22,770 nt of DNA from an uncultured Blautia sp. (GTDB lineage Bacteria > Bacillota > Clostridia > Lachnospirales > Lachnospiraceae): contig CALCDJ010000076.1 in assembly GCA_937900135.1 (NCBI GenBank), positions 1-22,770 of the forward strand, in the 5' to 3' direction. The translations under genes were made by a program, and so were the position numbers. Shown here piece after piece: positions 6,706 through 16,085 of the stretch (position 1 is the first letter of the stretch; each line of letters starts with the position of its first letter). A model generated the notes under the pieces. It was not told the DNA's origin, did not search any database, and worked only from the letters and a program-made list of their open reading frames with translations.

Positions 6706-8457
6706 TTACATTCTTCGAATCAGGGTTCCTTTTGCCTTCAGTACCCCCTTGTCATATCCTCGCGCAAACAGAACTTCTCCCTTTTCTCCCACGCTGAGCG
6801 CTTCTTTCTCACAGTTCAAAAGCACTTCAATGGTTCTGTTTGCCTCATCCAGCTTCTGGTATTCCACACAACGTGTCTGAGGATAGGTTCCTGGAAAATG
6901 AAAATAGAGGCTGCGGAAGGTAGCTTCTGTTTTCCGTAAAGCAATGAGCTTTTTCATTTCTCCTATCCGTTCCCGGTTTTCTCTGGTATCCATCTCTTCC
7001 CATGGCATGCATCTTCTGCAGTCGGGATCAAAACCGCCCTCCATGGCGATCTCTGTTCCATAATAAATACAGGGGCTTCCCGGCATGGTAAAAAGAACTG
7101 CCAATTGCTGATAAAACACATCCAGATCATGAAACCGGTTCATCAATCGCTCCGTATCATGGGAATCCAGAAGATTAAATATTACGTTGTTACACTGCTG
7201 CATGTACATGGTATAACAGCCATTGATCATATATTCAAAATCTTCCCCGGTACTTTCCTCATCCAGGAAAAAATCATGGATTCCGCTCATAAACGGATAA
7301 TTCATCACAGAATCGTATTCATCTCCCAGAAGCCATTGACTGGCGTTGTGCCAGATTTCCCCCAGAAGGTAGATTTCCGGCTTGACGGATTTCACCCGCT
7401 CCCGAAGTCTTTTGAGAAATTTATGGGAAATTTCATTTCCCACATCAAAACGGATTCCATCAATGTCGTAATCCCGAATCCAACCTTCACACAAATCACA
7501 GAAGTAGCGGATTACTTCTTCATGGTTGGTATTCAGTTTTGGCATTCCGTCTGCAAATGCAAAGGAATAAAATCTTCCATCCCTGGTATCTGCTTTTTTT
7601 GTCAGATGTTCCCAGTCATTGATCATAAACCATTCTGCATAAGGGGATGCTTTTCCATGAGTCAACACGTCCTGCCACGGAGCAAATTTTCTTCCACAGT
7701 GATTAAAAACCGCATCCACCATTACCCGGATTCCCTGTTCATGGGCCTCTTTTACCAGTAGGGCAAATTCCTTCGCATCTCCGAAATGAGGATCGATCCG
7801 TTCATAACTGGTGGTATCGTATTTATGATTGGACTCCGCTTCCATAATGGGATTCAGATAAATTCCGTTAATCCCTAACTCTTTTAAATAGGAAAGTTTT
7901 TTTCGAATACCGGAAAGATTTCCACCGTATCGCTCCTGATTGGTCACGGGACCGGTATGCCACGGGAGGATTTCTTCCGTATTTTTTTCAGGCGTACCGT
8001 TACAGAAACGATCTGGAAAAATTTGATACCACACCGTATCATTGACCCAGGAAGGCGTCACGTTCAGATCTGCCGGATTCATCCAGGGCACAATGAAACA
8101 CTGGAGCATTCTGCCGTCCATATGAAGCTGTTCTTCTGTCAGAAAGCCGTCTTCAAAATAATACCAGGTTTCTGATTCTGTATGAAGTTCAAAATAATAC
8201 TTACACCTTTTATAAGGAGGAAGTAATGTGATGGTCCACCAAATCTGATATTTCAAACGTTTTTTGAAGCAGATCTCCTCCCGCTTTCCCGTCCATTTTT
8301 CTTTTCCTCCCAGGATTCCCGCATCAAAGGGATCTCCATAATGGATAAATACCTGTTTGACATCATATCCGGTTTTTAAATTGATAATAAGCTCCTTCTC
8401 ATTACCCGGATAGCTCATCTGTTCCGATGTTTTATGATAGACCCCGGAAAATTCCAT
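6706..8457 (-). CDS. GH13 alpha-glycosidase, neopullulanase/cyclomaltodextrinase type
   Basis: Cytoplasmic alpha-amylase-family enzyme hydrolysing short maltodextrins, cyclodextrins or pullulan. An N-terminal beta-rich domain of about 125 residues, typical of the GH13_20 group, precedes the barrel, which opens with VWYQIFPDRF (142-151). Conserved regions are VMVDAVFNHCG (245-255), GIRFDVGN with nucleophile Asp338, LLGEIW with acid/base Glu367, LLDSHDTERL with Asp434, and MPKLNT (305-310), the motif V form of this subfamily. There is no signal peptide. It is the last gene of the operon, starting three bases after the malQ stop, with AGAGGA inside malQ. At 583 aa it has the usual length. Preference between maltogenic amylase and neopullulanase activity cannot be read from sequence. 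Confidence 0.9.
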   Translation of the reverse strand: MEFSGVYHKTSEQMSYPGNEKELIINLKTGYDVKQVFIHYGDPFDAGILGGKEKWTGKREEICFKKRLKYQIWWTITLLPPYKRCKYYFELHTESETWYYFEDGFLTEEQLHMDGRMLQCFIVPWMNPADLNVTPSWVNDTVWYQIFPDRFCNGTPEKNTEEILPWHTGPVTNQERYGGNLSGIRKKLSYLKELGINGIYLNPIMEAESNHKYDTTSYERIDPHFGDAKEFALLVKEAHEQGIRVMVDAVFNHCGRKFAPWQDVLTHGKASPYAEWFMINDWEHLTKKADTRDGRFYSFAFADGMPKLNTNHEEVIRYFCDLCEGWIRDYDIDGIRFDVGNEISHKFLKRLRERVKSVKPEIYLLGEIWHNASQWLLGDEYDSVMNYPFMSGIHDFFLDEESTGEDFEYMINGCYTMYMQQCNNVIFNLLDSHDTERLMNRFHDLDVFYQQLAVLFTMPGSPCIYYGTEIAMEGGFDPDCRRCMPWEEMDTRENRERIGEMKKLIALRKTEATFRSLYFHFPGTYPQTRCVEYQKLDEANRTIEVLLNCEKEALSVGEKGEVLFARGYDKGVLKAKGTLIRRM

Positions 8458-8460
8458 ATG

Positions 8461-9915
8461 CTAATTCCTCTCTTCTGCCAATTTTCTATACTGGCGCAAT
8501 GCTTTTTTGATTCGGTTCTGATCCGGCATTCTCCACTCCCAGTTGGGACTTCCCACGGTTCCCGGAAGATTCATTCGTGCTTCTTTTCCAAGTCCAAGCA
8601 CATCTGCCATAGGTACAATGGCATAAGCCGCCTTACTTTTTAAGGTGTATGCCAAAAGACGTTCCCACACAGAACCTTTTAAGATTCCCTGACGTTTCAG
8701 GAAACGCCTTACCTTTCTTCTTCCCGCCACAGACAGTCCCTCATACCACTGCATCAACGTATCGTTGTCGTGAGTGCCGGTATAAATGATCATATTTTCT
8801 TCTTCGCCAAAGGTATCTCTGGCATATTTTCCGCTGGTATCTATGGAAAACTCCAGCACCTTCATTCCCTTGAAATGAAAATGTTCCTTCAGCTTCACCA
8901 CCTCCGGACGCAGATCTCCCAGATCTTCTGCCACCAGTTCCACATCCGGAAATTTTTCCTTTAAAAGCGCCAGCACTTCATATCCCGGCGCTTCCACCCA
9001 TGTTCCATCCACAGCCGTCGGACAGGAAGCCGGAATCTTCCAGTAGGTATCAAAAGCGCGGAAATGATCAATGCGAATCAGATCAAACAGGCGGCTGCTG
9101 TAGCCGATCCGATCCAGCCAGAACGAATAGTTCTGTTCTTTCAGATATGCCCAGTCATAAATAGGATTTCCCCATCTCTGCCCTGTGGCGCTGAAATAAT
9201 CTGGCGGTACTCCGGCAATAAAAACCGGTTTTCCCTCTGCATCCAAAAGAAAGTTTTCTCTTGCTCCCCACACGTCCACAGAATCCACCCCTACATAGAA
9301 GGGAACATCTCCCATAATCCGGACTCCTCTTTCATTGGCATACGCCTTGATCTTCATCCACTGGGTAAAAAACAGGTACTGAAGTACCATGTGATAATGC
9401 GCTTCTTCCTGTATTTCCTCTGGCATTTCTTCTCTGGTCATCGGCCAATTTTTATCTGTCTCTGTCCACTGATTCCAGCAGATTCCCCCATTCTTCTTTT
9501 TCAGCGCCCGGAACATTCCATAGTCGTACACCCAGCTCTGGGAAACAAAGGCTTCATACGCTTCTGTCTTTTCAAAACGGGAACAGGCTTCCCGAAGATA
9601 AGGTTCCTTAAAGGCTCTTACCTTCTCATAATCCACTCGTTTTTCCATCGCCTGAAATTCCGGGGGCCGGTCTTGGAGCAGTCCTTCCCGGTACAGTTCT
9701 TCCAGACTGATATAGATTTCATCTCCCGCACAGGAAGAATACGGCTGATAGGGAGAATTCCCATAACCCAGGGGATTCAGCGGAAGGATCTGCCAGATGG
9801 TGATCCCTGCTTCTTTTAGACTCTCCACAAAGGAGAGGGTTTCTGCCCCCAGTTCCCCAATGCCGTGTGCCGACGGAAGGGAAGAAAGGGGCATCAAAAT
9901 TCCTGATTCTCTCAT
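8461..9915 (-). CDS. malQ: 4-alpha-glucanotransferase (GH77, amylomaltase)
   Basis: Transfers maltosyl and longer glucan segments between maltodextrins, releasing glucose and rebuilding chains long enough for phosphorylase. GH77 features are the N-terminal GILMPLSSLPSAHGIG (5-20), NSPYQPYSSCAGD (53-65), the loop GVPPDYFSATGQRWGNP (235-251), and catalytic residues Asp283 (RIDHFRAFDTYW), Glu330 (LVAEDLGDL) and Asp383 (TGTHDNDT). At 484 aa it is the short bacterial form without the N-terminal extension of E. coli MalQ. The start has AGAGGA six bases upstream, and the gene begins 19 bases after the phosphorylase stop. Its job here is to feed GlgP and recycle maltose and maltotriose. Confidence 0.93.
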   Translation of the reverse strand: MRESGILMPLSSLPSAHGIGELGAETLSFVESLKEAGITIWQILPLNPLGYGNSPYQPYSSCAGDEIYISLEELYREGLLQDRPPEFQAMEKRVDYEKVRAFKEPYLREACSRFEKTEAYEAFVSQSWVYDYGMFRALKKKNGGICWNQWTETDKNWPMTREEMPEEIQEEAHYHMVLQYLFFTQWMKIKAYANERGVRIMGDVPFYVGVDSVDVWGARENFLLDAEGKPVFIAGVPPDYFSATGQRWGNPIYDWAYLKEQNYSFWLDRIGYSSRLFDLIRIDHFRAFDTYWKIPASCPTAVDGTWVEAPGYEVLALLKEKFPDVELVAEDLGDLRPEVVKLKEHFHFKGMKVLEFSIDTSGKYARDTFGEEENMIIYTGTHDNDTLMQWYEGLSVAGRRKVRRFLKRQGILKGSVWERLLAYTLKSKAAYAIVPMADVLGLGKEARMNLPGTVGSPNWEWRMPDQNRIKKALRQYRKLAEERN

Positions 9916-9934
9916 GTATCTTCCTCTTTCTCTC

Positions 9935-12196
9935 TCAGTTTAGTTTCCAGATATCTCTGTTATATTCCGCAATGGTACGATCGGAAGAAAAGTATCCGGC
10001 TTTTGCGATGTTCACCAGGGATTTCTTCGCCCAGGACTGTCTGTCTTCGTAGTCAGAAAGCATCTGCTCTTTTTTTGCAATATATTCCTTCACATCCAGA
10101 AGCGCCATAAACCAGTCTTTTGATACAATTTCCTTGTAAAGCCTGCAGAGATTTTCCGGATCGCCAATGCGGATCAGTTCCTTGCTGATGATAAAGTCCA
10201 CCAGTTCTTCAATGGTTTCATCGGATTCATACAATGCCTTTGCATCGTAACTGCCTTTTTCATAAAGATCGATCACTTCCTTGGAGCTCTTTCCAAAAAC
10301 ATAGATATTTTCATCTCCCACCAGCTGATGAATCTCCACATTGGCTCCATCTTCTGTTCCAAGGGTAACCGCTCCATTGAGCATAAATTTCATGTTTCCA
10401 GTACCGGAAGCCTCCTTGGATGCCAGAGAAATCTGCTCGGAAATATCACAGGCCGGGATCAGTTTCTCTGCCTTTGTCACATTGTAGTTTTCTACCATAA
10501 CCAGTTTCAGATACGGACGCACTTCCGGGTCCTGATTGATCAACTGCTGCAGACATAATAACAGATGAATGATATCCTTTGCAATGGTATAGGCCGGAGC
10601 CGCCTTGGCCCCGAAGATCATGGTCAGAGGACGTTTGGGCAGATTTCCTTTTTTGATCTCTTTGTATTTATAAATGGCATACAGCGCGTTCATCTGCTGT
10701 CTTTTATACTCATGGAGACGTTTTACCTGAATATCAAATACGGAATTTGGATCGATCTCCACATCCTGCGTCAGCTTCAGATAATCTCTTAACGCTTCCT
10801 TGGAATGTTGTTTGATTTCCTGTAATTTTTTCAAAACAACAGAATCTTCCTGATATTCCAGCAGTTTTTCCAGTTTTTCTGCGTCCTTTAAATATTCTTC
10901 TCCGATCAGCTCTGAAAGATAATCGGCCAGTTCCTCGTTGCAGTGGGTAAGCCATCTGCGGAAGGTGATACCGTTTGTCTTATTGTTGAATTTTTCCGGA
11001 TAAATATCATAGAAAGGTTTCAGTTCTGATTCTTTAAGGATTTCTGTATGAAGGGCTGCCACGCCATTGACTGCATAGCCGTAATGGATATCCATATGGG
11101 CCATGTGTACACGGTTTTCCCGGTCAATGAGGTACACACGCTCATCCGAATAGTCCCTTCTCACTCGCGCATCCAGTTCGCGGATGATGGGAAGAAGATG
11201 GGGAACCACTTTTTCCAGATAAGAAACCGGCCATTTTTCCAGCGCCTCTGCCAAGATGGTATGATTGGTATATGCACAGGTTTTTCTTACCACATCAATG
11301 GCGGTATCCATATTGAATCCTCTTTCCATAAGCAGACGGATCAGTTCCGGAATCACCATGGAAGGATGGGTATCGTTAATCTGGACTGCCACATGTTCAT
11401 GAAGGCGATACAGATCGTATCCATTTTCCTCGGCTTCCTTTAAGATCAGCTGAGCCCCATTGCTCACCATAAAATACTGCTGATAAATTCGGAGAAGCTG
11501 CCCTGCTTCATCGCTGTCATCCGGGTAAAGGAATAAGGTCAGATTTCTTCGGATATCCTGCTTGTCAAAGGAAATCCCTTCTGTCACTATGGAATCGTCT
11601 ACCGTATCCAGGTCAAATAAGTGTAGGCGGTTACAGCCGTTTTCATATCCAGGAATGTCAATGTCATACATCACAGAAGTCAAGGTAAAATCTTTAAAAG
11701 GTACCTGAAAACTGGTTTCTGTTCTGGTCAGCCAGCTTTCCTCTGTAATCCATGGATTTTTTTCTTCCTTCTGTTTATGATCCTGAAACGTCTGGCGGAA
11801 TAAGCCGTCATGATAATTCAGGCCCACACCGTCTCCATTCAGTCCCAAGGTGGCAATGGAATCCAGAAAGCAGGCTGCCAGACGTCCCAGTCCACCATTT
11901 CCAAGGGAAGGTTCCTGTTCCATCTCTTCGATTTCTGTTATATGGTGCCCATTCTTTTCCAGAACCTCTTTGGTTTCCCGAAACAGTCCCAGATTGATCA
12001 AATTGTTGGATAACAGCTTTCCAATCAGAAATTCTGCGGAGATATAATATAGTTTCTTTTTCCCCTGATTTCTTCTGGTACCTTTCATTTTTTCTTTTGT
12101 AATCAGAAGAAGAGCTGTGTAAATTTCTTCCCTGGATGCTTCTCTGATAGTTGTTCCGTAGCGTTCTCTGATTACCTGCTCTAATAATTTTTCCAT
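9935..12196 (-). CDS. glgP: Glycogen/maltodextrin phosphorylase (GT35)
   Basis: Releases glucose 1-phosphate from non-reducing ends of glycogen or maltodextrin using phosphate and pyridoxal phosphate. The substrate/PLP regions EPSLGNGGLGRLAACFLDS (95-113) and VQINDTHPSM (271-280) are present, and the PLP lysine is Lys603 in EASGTGNMKFMLNGAVTLGT (595-614). At 753 aa it is compact, like other clostridial phosphorylases. The ATG overlaps the 3' end of the upstream GH133 gene by 16 bases and has AAAAGGAG eight bases before it. Whether glycogen or imported maltodextrin is the main substrate is unclear; the import genes in the same operon favour maltodextrin, while glycogen use is also possible. 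Confidence 0.94.
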   Translation of the reverse strand: MEKLLEQVIRERYGTTIREASREEIYTALLLITKEKMKGTRRNQGKKKLYYISAEFLIGKLLSNNLINLGLFRETKEVLEKNGHHITEIEEMEQEPSLGNGGLGRLAACFLDSIATLGLNGDGVGLNYHDGLFRQTFQDHKQKEEKNPWITEESWLTRTETSFQVPFKDFTLTSVMYDIDIPGYENGCNRLHLFDLDTVDDSIVTEGISFDKQDIRRNLTLFLYPDDSDEAGQLLRIYQQYFMVSNGAQLILKEAEENGYDLYRLHEHVAVQINDTHPSMVIPELIRLLMERGFNMDTAIDVVRKTCAYTNHTILAEALEKWPVSYLEKVVPHLLPIIRELDARVRRDYSDERVYLIDRENRVHMAHMDIHYGYAVNGVAALHTEILKESELKPFYDIYPEKFNNKTNGITFRRWLTHCNEELADYLSELIGEEYLKDAEKLEKLLEYQEDSVVLKKLQEIKQHSKEALRDYLKLTQDVEIDPNSVFDIQVKRLHEYKRQQMNALYAIYKYKEIKKGNLPKRPLTMIFGAKAAPAYTIAKDIIHLLLCLQQLINQDPEVRPYLKLVMVENYNVTKAEKLIPACDISEQISLASKEASGTGNMKFMLNGAVTLGTEDGANVEIHQLVGDENIYVFGKSSKEVIDLYEKGSYDAKALYESDETIEELVDFIISKELIRIGDPENLCRLYKEIVSKDWFMALLDVKEYIAKKEQMLSDYEDRQSWAKKSLVNIAKAGYFSSDRTIAEYNRDIWKLN

Positions 12197-14136
12197 AAGG
12201 ATTCTCCTTTTTCTAAAGATTCATATACTCGTAATATCTCACCCACACTCCAGGCCTGTGCAAAACAGCCCTTGGATCTGGTTGGATTTTTTCCGTCATA
12301 AATTTCCGGAAGCTGCCCAATGCATCCTTCCCTCATGGCAGATTCCAGCACTTCCAGCTGATCCTGCACCTTTTTTCTTGCTTTTGCGGAACCGTGGTGT
12401 ACCTTCAGATACGCCAGATAGTAGGCGCCCAGCGGAAACGTCCAGACGGTTCCCTGATGATAAGCCATATCCCGCTCTTCCATAGCCCCCTGATACCAGG
12501 GATGAAATTCCGGATCATCTTCTTCCAGTGTTTTCAGTCCATAAGGGGTATAGAGTTTTTCAAACACCGTTTCCACCACCATGTTTTCCTGTGCTTCCTC
12601 CAGCATGGTAAAAGGCATGGAAACCGCCCAGATCTGATTGCAGCGGATCTGTGTATCTGCTTTTGTCCCGGATACCAGATCTTTTAAACATCTCTTCTCT
12701 TCCATCCAGAACTGATCCACAAAGGACTGTTTCACCTGTGCCGCAAGCGCTCCATAGACCGGTTCTCTTTTTACAACAGGCGCCAGGGCATCCATCACAC
12801 AAAGAGCATTGTACCAGTAGGCATTGATCTCCACGGGTTTGCCGTGACGGGGGGTGGGAAGGATTTCTCCCACACGCACATCCATCCAGGTCACCTGCCA
12901 CAATCCTTCTCCTGCCCGGATCAGCCCATCTTCCTCCATACGGATACCGAAAGAAGTTCCCTTCTGATAAGCGCTGACGATCCGTTCCATCACCGGATAC
13001 ATTTCCTGTACAAAAGCCGCGTCTTTTGTTGCCTGATAATACAGATACACGCAGTTGATAAACAAAAGAGCTGCATCTACGGTGTTATACAGAGGTTCGT
13101 TTCCACCCTCCGGAAACAGGTTGGGCATCAGACCTCTGTGTTCGTTGGCAGCAAAGGTGCGAAGAATCTCTGCTGCTGTTTCGTACTGACCGGTAGAAAT
13201 GCAGATTCCCGGCAAAGCAATCATGGTATCTCTGCCCCAGTCCTCAAAAAACGGATACCCGGCCAGAATGGTACTTCCCCTGGTAGATGCTCTCTGAGAT
13301 ACAAACTGATTGGCGCTTTTGGCCAGTTCCCTTGCCACAGGAAGAATAAAGCCTGCGGTTTCTTCCAACTGTTTCCTTCTGGCTTTCATTTCCTCTATGA
13401 TGCGTTCCCCATCCTTTGTGGCATCTTCCATGGAATACACCACTTTCAGCACTGCGCTTTCTCCTGGTCTTACAGAAAGTTCCATGGAATGTATGGCCTT
13501 GGCAAGCCCGGTTTCCCTTCTTCCGTCACAGGCATCATAGCTGTAATACAGCTTTTCCCGGATTTCTTCATGATCCGTCACAGTTCCGTTTGTTTCGAAG
13601 AAAAGGGTCTGACCATTGGAATGTATGGCATTTCCTTCTCTTACAAAGCGCTGCACCTCTTCTGGTTCTTTCCCTTTTTCCGTAAACTGATAGAAAGGAG
13701 TCACCACAAGCCTTGCCTCTGTTCTTCCCCTGTTTTCCACACGATAGCGAAGCGCAAGGGTATTTTCTCCCTGCTGCATCCCCATTTCTTTGTGAATGGA
13801 AACGCCCTTTACATGGTATTTCCAAATGGGGCTATCCTCAAAAACAAAGGCGGACAGGTGCATATATCCCTCTTCCTTGTGACCGTCTTCAAACTCCTGA
13901 GTGGAAAGAAAGATTTCTTCCTCTCCCAGAAGAAGACGTTCTGCCATGCGGTGAACCATATTATATCTGTGATTCGGCGCCTTCACACAGGCCATAAGAA
14001 GGGCATGGTCATTTCTGGCTGCCGAACCGGTTATGGTCAGGGAGGAAAAACCTCCCAGACCATTTGTCAGAAGATAACAGTTCTCCTGTCCCCTTTCTAT
14101 GGATTTTAATTCCTGTTTTCCGTAAATCCACTTCAT
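12181..14136 (-). CDS. Bacterial-type glycogen debranching enzyme, amylo-alpha-1,6-glucosidase (GH133)
   Basis: Hydrolyses the alpha-1,6 bond of single-glucose stubs left after phosphorylase and transferase action. The N-terminal domain begins WIYGKQELKSIERGQENCYL and carries TNGLGGFSSLTITGSAARND (24-43), typical of archaeal/bacterial debranching enzymes. The C-terminal (alpha/alpha)6-type domain shows AGYPFFEDWGRDTMIALPG (292-310) and PEGGNEPLYNTVDAALLF (342-359). Length is 651 aa. The start has AAGGGAG eight bases upstream and lies four bases after the pullulanase stop. It sits in one operon with PulA and GlgP. It could be annotated simply as amylo-alpha-1,6-glucosidase; the family is secure, the exact bond preference is inferred. 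Confidence 0.9.
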   Translation of the reverse strand: MKWIYGKQELKSIERGQENCYLLTNGLGGFSSLTITGSAARNDHALLMACVKAPNHRYNMVHRMAERLLLGEEEIFLSTQEFEDGHKEEGYMHLSAFVFEDSPIWKYHVKGVSIHKEMGMQQGENTLALRYRVENRGRTEARLVVTPFYQFTEKGKEPEEVQRFVREGNAIHSNGQTLFFETNGTVTDHEEIREKLYYSYDACDGRRETGLAKAIHSMELSVRPGESAVLKVVYSMEDATKDGERIIEEMKARRKQLEETAGFILPVARELAKSANQFVSQRASTRGSTILAGYPFFEDWGRDTMIALPGICISTGQYETAAEILRTFAANEHRGLMPNLFPEGGNEPLYNTVDAALLFINCVYLYYQATKDAAFVQEMYPVMERIVSAYQKGTSFGIRMEEDGLIRAGEGLWQVTWMDVRVGEILPTPRHGKPVEINAYWYNALCVMDALAPVVKREPVYGALAAQVKQSFVDQFWMEEKRCLKDLVSGTKADTQIRCNQIWAVSMPFTMLEEAQENMVVETVFEKLYTPYGLKTLEEDDPEFHPWYQGAMEERDMAYHQGTVWTFPLGAYYLAYLKVHHGSAKARKKVQDQLEVLESAMREGCIGQLPEIYDGKNPTRSKGCFAQAWSVGEILRVYESLEKGESLWKNY

Positions 14137-14140
14137 TGTC

Positions 14141-16069
14141 TTACTCCCTTAATCCAAGAATCAATACACTTACCGGTGCTGCTTCTGCATAATCTGCTTT
14201 TTTGTGTTTCTTCCACAAAAAGCTGTCCTCTCCATCTGCAAGCACTTCCCATTCTCCATATGGAAGAGGGAAGGAACGTTCCTTCTCTGTCCGGTTATAG
14301 ATCACATACAGAGTTTTCCACCGGGAAGGGAACTCCTCCATTTTGTTATCCACCAGAAATCCCAGGATTCCCTCTTCCATCCACTGTCCGAAGATTCGTT
14401 TGTACGCGGTTTTCGACTTGTCACACAGTCCCGGAAGAAGTCTTCTAAGAGCCAGAAGTCCCTGATAATAGGTAACCAGTTCTTTGTATTCATAAGCGCG
14501 CTTCCAGTCAAGCCGATTCAATTCAATGGGTGCCCGGAAGGTATTTTCCTCCCCGTTTTTTGTCCTTGCAAATTCCTCGCCGGAAAGGAAGAACAGGTTT
14601 CCCTGACAAGTCATGTAAATACCTGCCGCCAGGCGATTAACCTTTAAACGCTGTTCTTCCTCTTTTATGGTTTTTCCCAGCTTATCCCATAAAGTCCAAT
14701 TGTCATGAGCGGAAACATAGGTGACAACCTGGCTTGGCGCTTTCGGCCCTGTTTCTTCTCCGCACCATGCCTGAACACTGTGAAGAATTTTTTTCTCCAG
14801 GTTCTTTCCCCCGTTTACAAAGCCGGGAATCTCTGCCTCAAATACATGACCTTTAATGGCATCCCTGGTATCGTCGCAGAACATTCCCACGCCTTCATCC
14901 AGCATCTGGATATTTTTTTTCAAAGCCGGAACAGCAGGGGCTTCCATCGCCGTTTCATCTGCTGCCCAGGGTTCTCCGTACAACAAAATTTCCCCTTTTC
15001 CAAAGCGGCGATCCAGCTCTTCCCGGATTCGATTCATCAGGTTCACATCCAGAAGTCCCATCAGATCGAATCGAAAACCATCGATATGGTATTCCTCAGC
15101 CCAGTAAAGTACAGACTGTACAATGTAATTGGCGCACATGGCCCGCTCGCTTGCCACATCATTTCCGCAGGCAGAGCCATTGGAGATTTCCCCATTCTCG
15201 TAGGTGCGGAAATAATACCAGGGAACCGCCTGATTCAGACTGGCATCCAGGTGGTACATATGGTTATATACCACATCCATAATGACCCGGAATCCGTTTT
15301 TGTGCAGAGCCTGTACCATTTCCTTCATTTCCCGGATCCGCACTTCCCCATGGTATGCATCGGTGGCATAAGAGCCTTCGGGGATATTGTAATTTATGGG
15401 ATCGTATCCCCAGTTAAACTCCCCTTCTTCTTTTTTTTCATTCACAGAGCCGTAGTCGTAGACAGGCATCAGCTGAATATGGGTTACACCAAGGGATTTC
15501 AGATAATCCATTCCTGTAGGATGGATGCCATCTTCACAGAGCGTGGTATGCTCTTCTGTAAAAGCCAGATATTTTCCTCTGTGCTCTTTGGAAAAGCCTC
15601 CGGATGGGTCCCAGGAATATTCCTTTACATGAAGCTCATAGATGATGTTTTCCTTTGGCTTATCCGGCGGACCATCCTGCTCCCAGCCTTTGGGATCTGT
15701 TTTTGACAGATCCACCACCATACTTCTCACTCCATTGATCCCACAGGCTTTTCCATAGGGATCTGCACATAGCACCTGTTCTTCCTCTCTCCAGATTTCA
15801 TATTGATAATAAACACCATGAAGGGATTTCTCTGTCCGGTATGCCCAAACTCCCTGTTTTTCCTTTTTCATAGGAATGCGCTGAACACATTCCCCCTGCT
15901 CTCCGTCCCCATAAAACAAAAGGGTAACCGCTTCTGCCAGGGGACTCCACAGGAGAAAGGAAGTCCCTTTCTCTGTGCACTGTACCCCAAGATCAGAACC
16001 TGGATAGAGGTATTGTCTGTTAAATTGGGAAGAATTATATTGTTCCTTCAGCTTCTGTCTCGTCTTCAT
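14141..16069 (-). CDS. pulA: Type I pullulanase (GH13_14), cytoplasmic
   Basis: Hydrolyses alpha-1,6 branch points in branched maltodextrins. An N-terminal CBM48-like domain (about 25-120) precedes the barrel. The pullulanase signature FNWGYDP (218-224, YNWGYDP form) is present, together with VIMDVVYNH (262-270), GFRFDLMGLL with nucleophile Asp335, LLYGEPW with Glu366, and VSAHDNWTLWDKL with Asp456. There is no signal peptide or surface anchor, so it acts on imported branched oligosaccharides, not on extracellular starch. Length 642 aa fits short type I pullulanases. The start has AAAGGAG, and the gene begins 16 bases after the permease stop. Confidence 0.93.
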   Translation of the reverse strand: MKTRQKLKEQYNSSQFNRQYLYPGSDLGVQCTEKGTSFLLWSPLAEAVTLLFYGDGEQGECVQRIPMKKEKQGVWAYRTEKSLHGVYYQYEIWREEEQVLCADPYGKACGINGVRSMVVDLSKTDPKGWEQDGPPDKPKENIIYELHVKEYSWDPSGGFSKEHRGKYLAFTEEHTTLCEDGIHPTGMDYLKSLGVTHIQLMPVYDYGSVNEKKEEGEFNWGYDPINYNIPEGSYATDAYHGEVRIREMKEMVQALHKNGFRVIMDVVYNHMYHLDASLNQAVPWYYFRTYENGEISNGSACGNDVASERAMCANYIVQSVLYWAEEYHIDGFRFDLMGLLDVNLMNRIREELDRRFGKGEILLYGEPWAADETAMEAPAVPALKKNIQMLDEGVGMFCDDTRDAIKGHVFEAEIPGFVNGGKNLEKKILHSVQAWCGEETGPKAPSQVVTYVSAHDNWTLWDKLGKTIKEEEQRLKVNRLAAGIYMTCQGNLFFLSGEEFARTKNGEENTFRAPIELNRLDWKRAYEYKELVTYYQGLLALRRLLPGLCDKSKTAYKRIFGQWMEEGILGFLVDNKMEEFPSRWKTLYVIYNRTEKERSFPLPYGEWEVLADGEDSFLWKKHKKADYAEAAPVSVLILGLRE

Positions 16070-16085
16070 CCTCTGTACTCCTTTA

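Noticed and set aside
9064..9819. Plus-strand open frame of 251 codons
   Set aside because: Antisense to malQ and without any recognisable motif.
13590..13597. Another copy of TTGTTTCG
   Set aside because: It is a single octamer inside the GH133 coding sequence with no promoter nearby; one chance match in a window this size is plausible.
12844..14109. Plus-strand open frame of 421 codons
   Set aside because: It lies wholly antisense to the GH133 gene, has a composition rich in His, Phe, Cys and Ile, and shows no recognisable domain. It is a shadow of codon use on the other strand.
14705..15706. Plus-strand open frame of 333 codons
   Set aside because: Antisense to the pullulanase gene, with no family motif or credible ribosome binding site; treated as a shadow.
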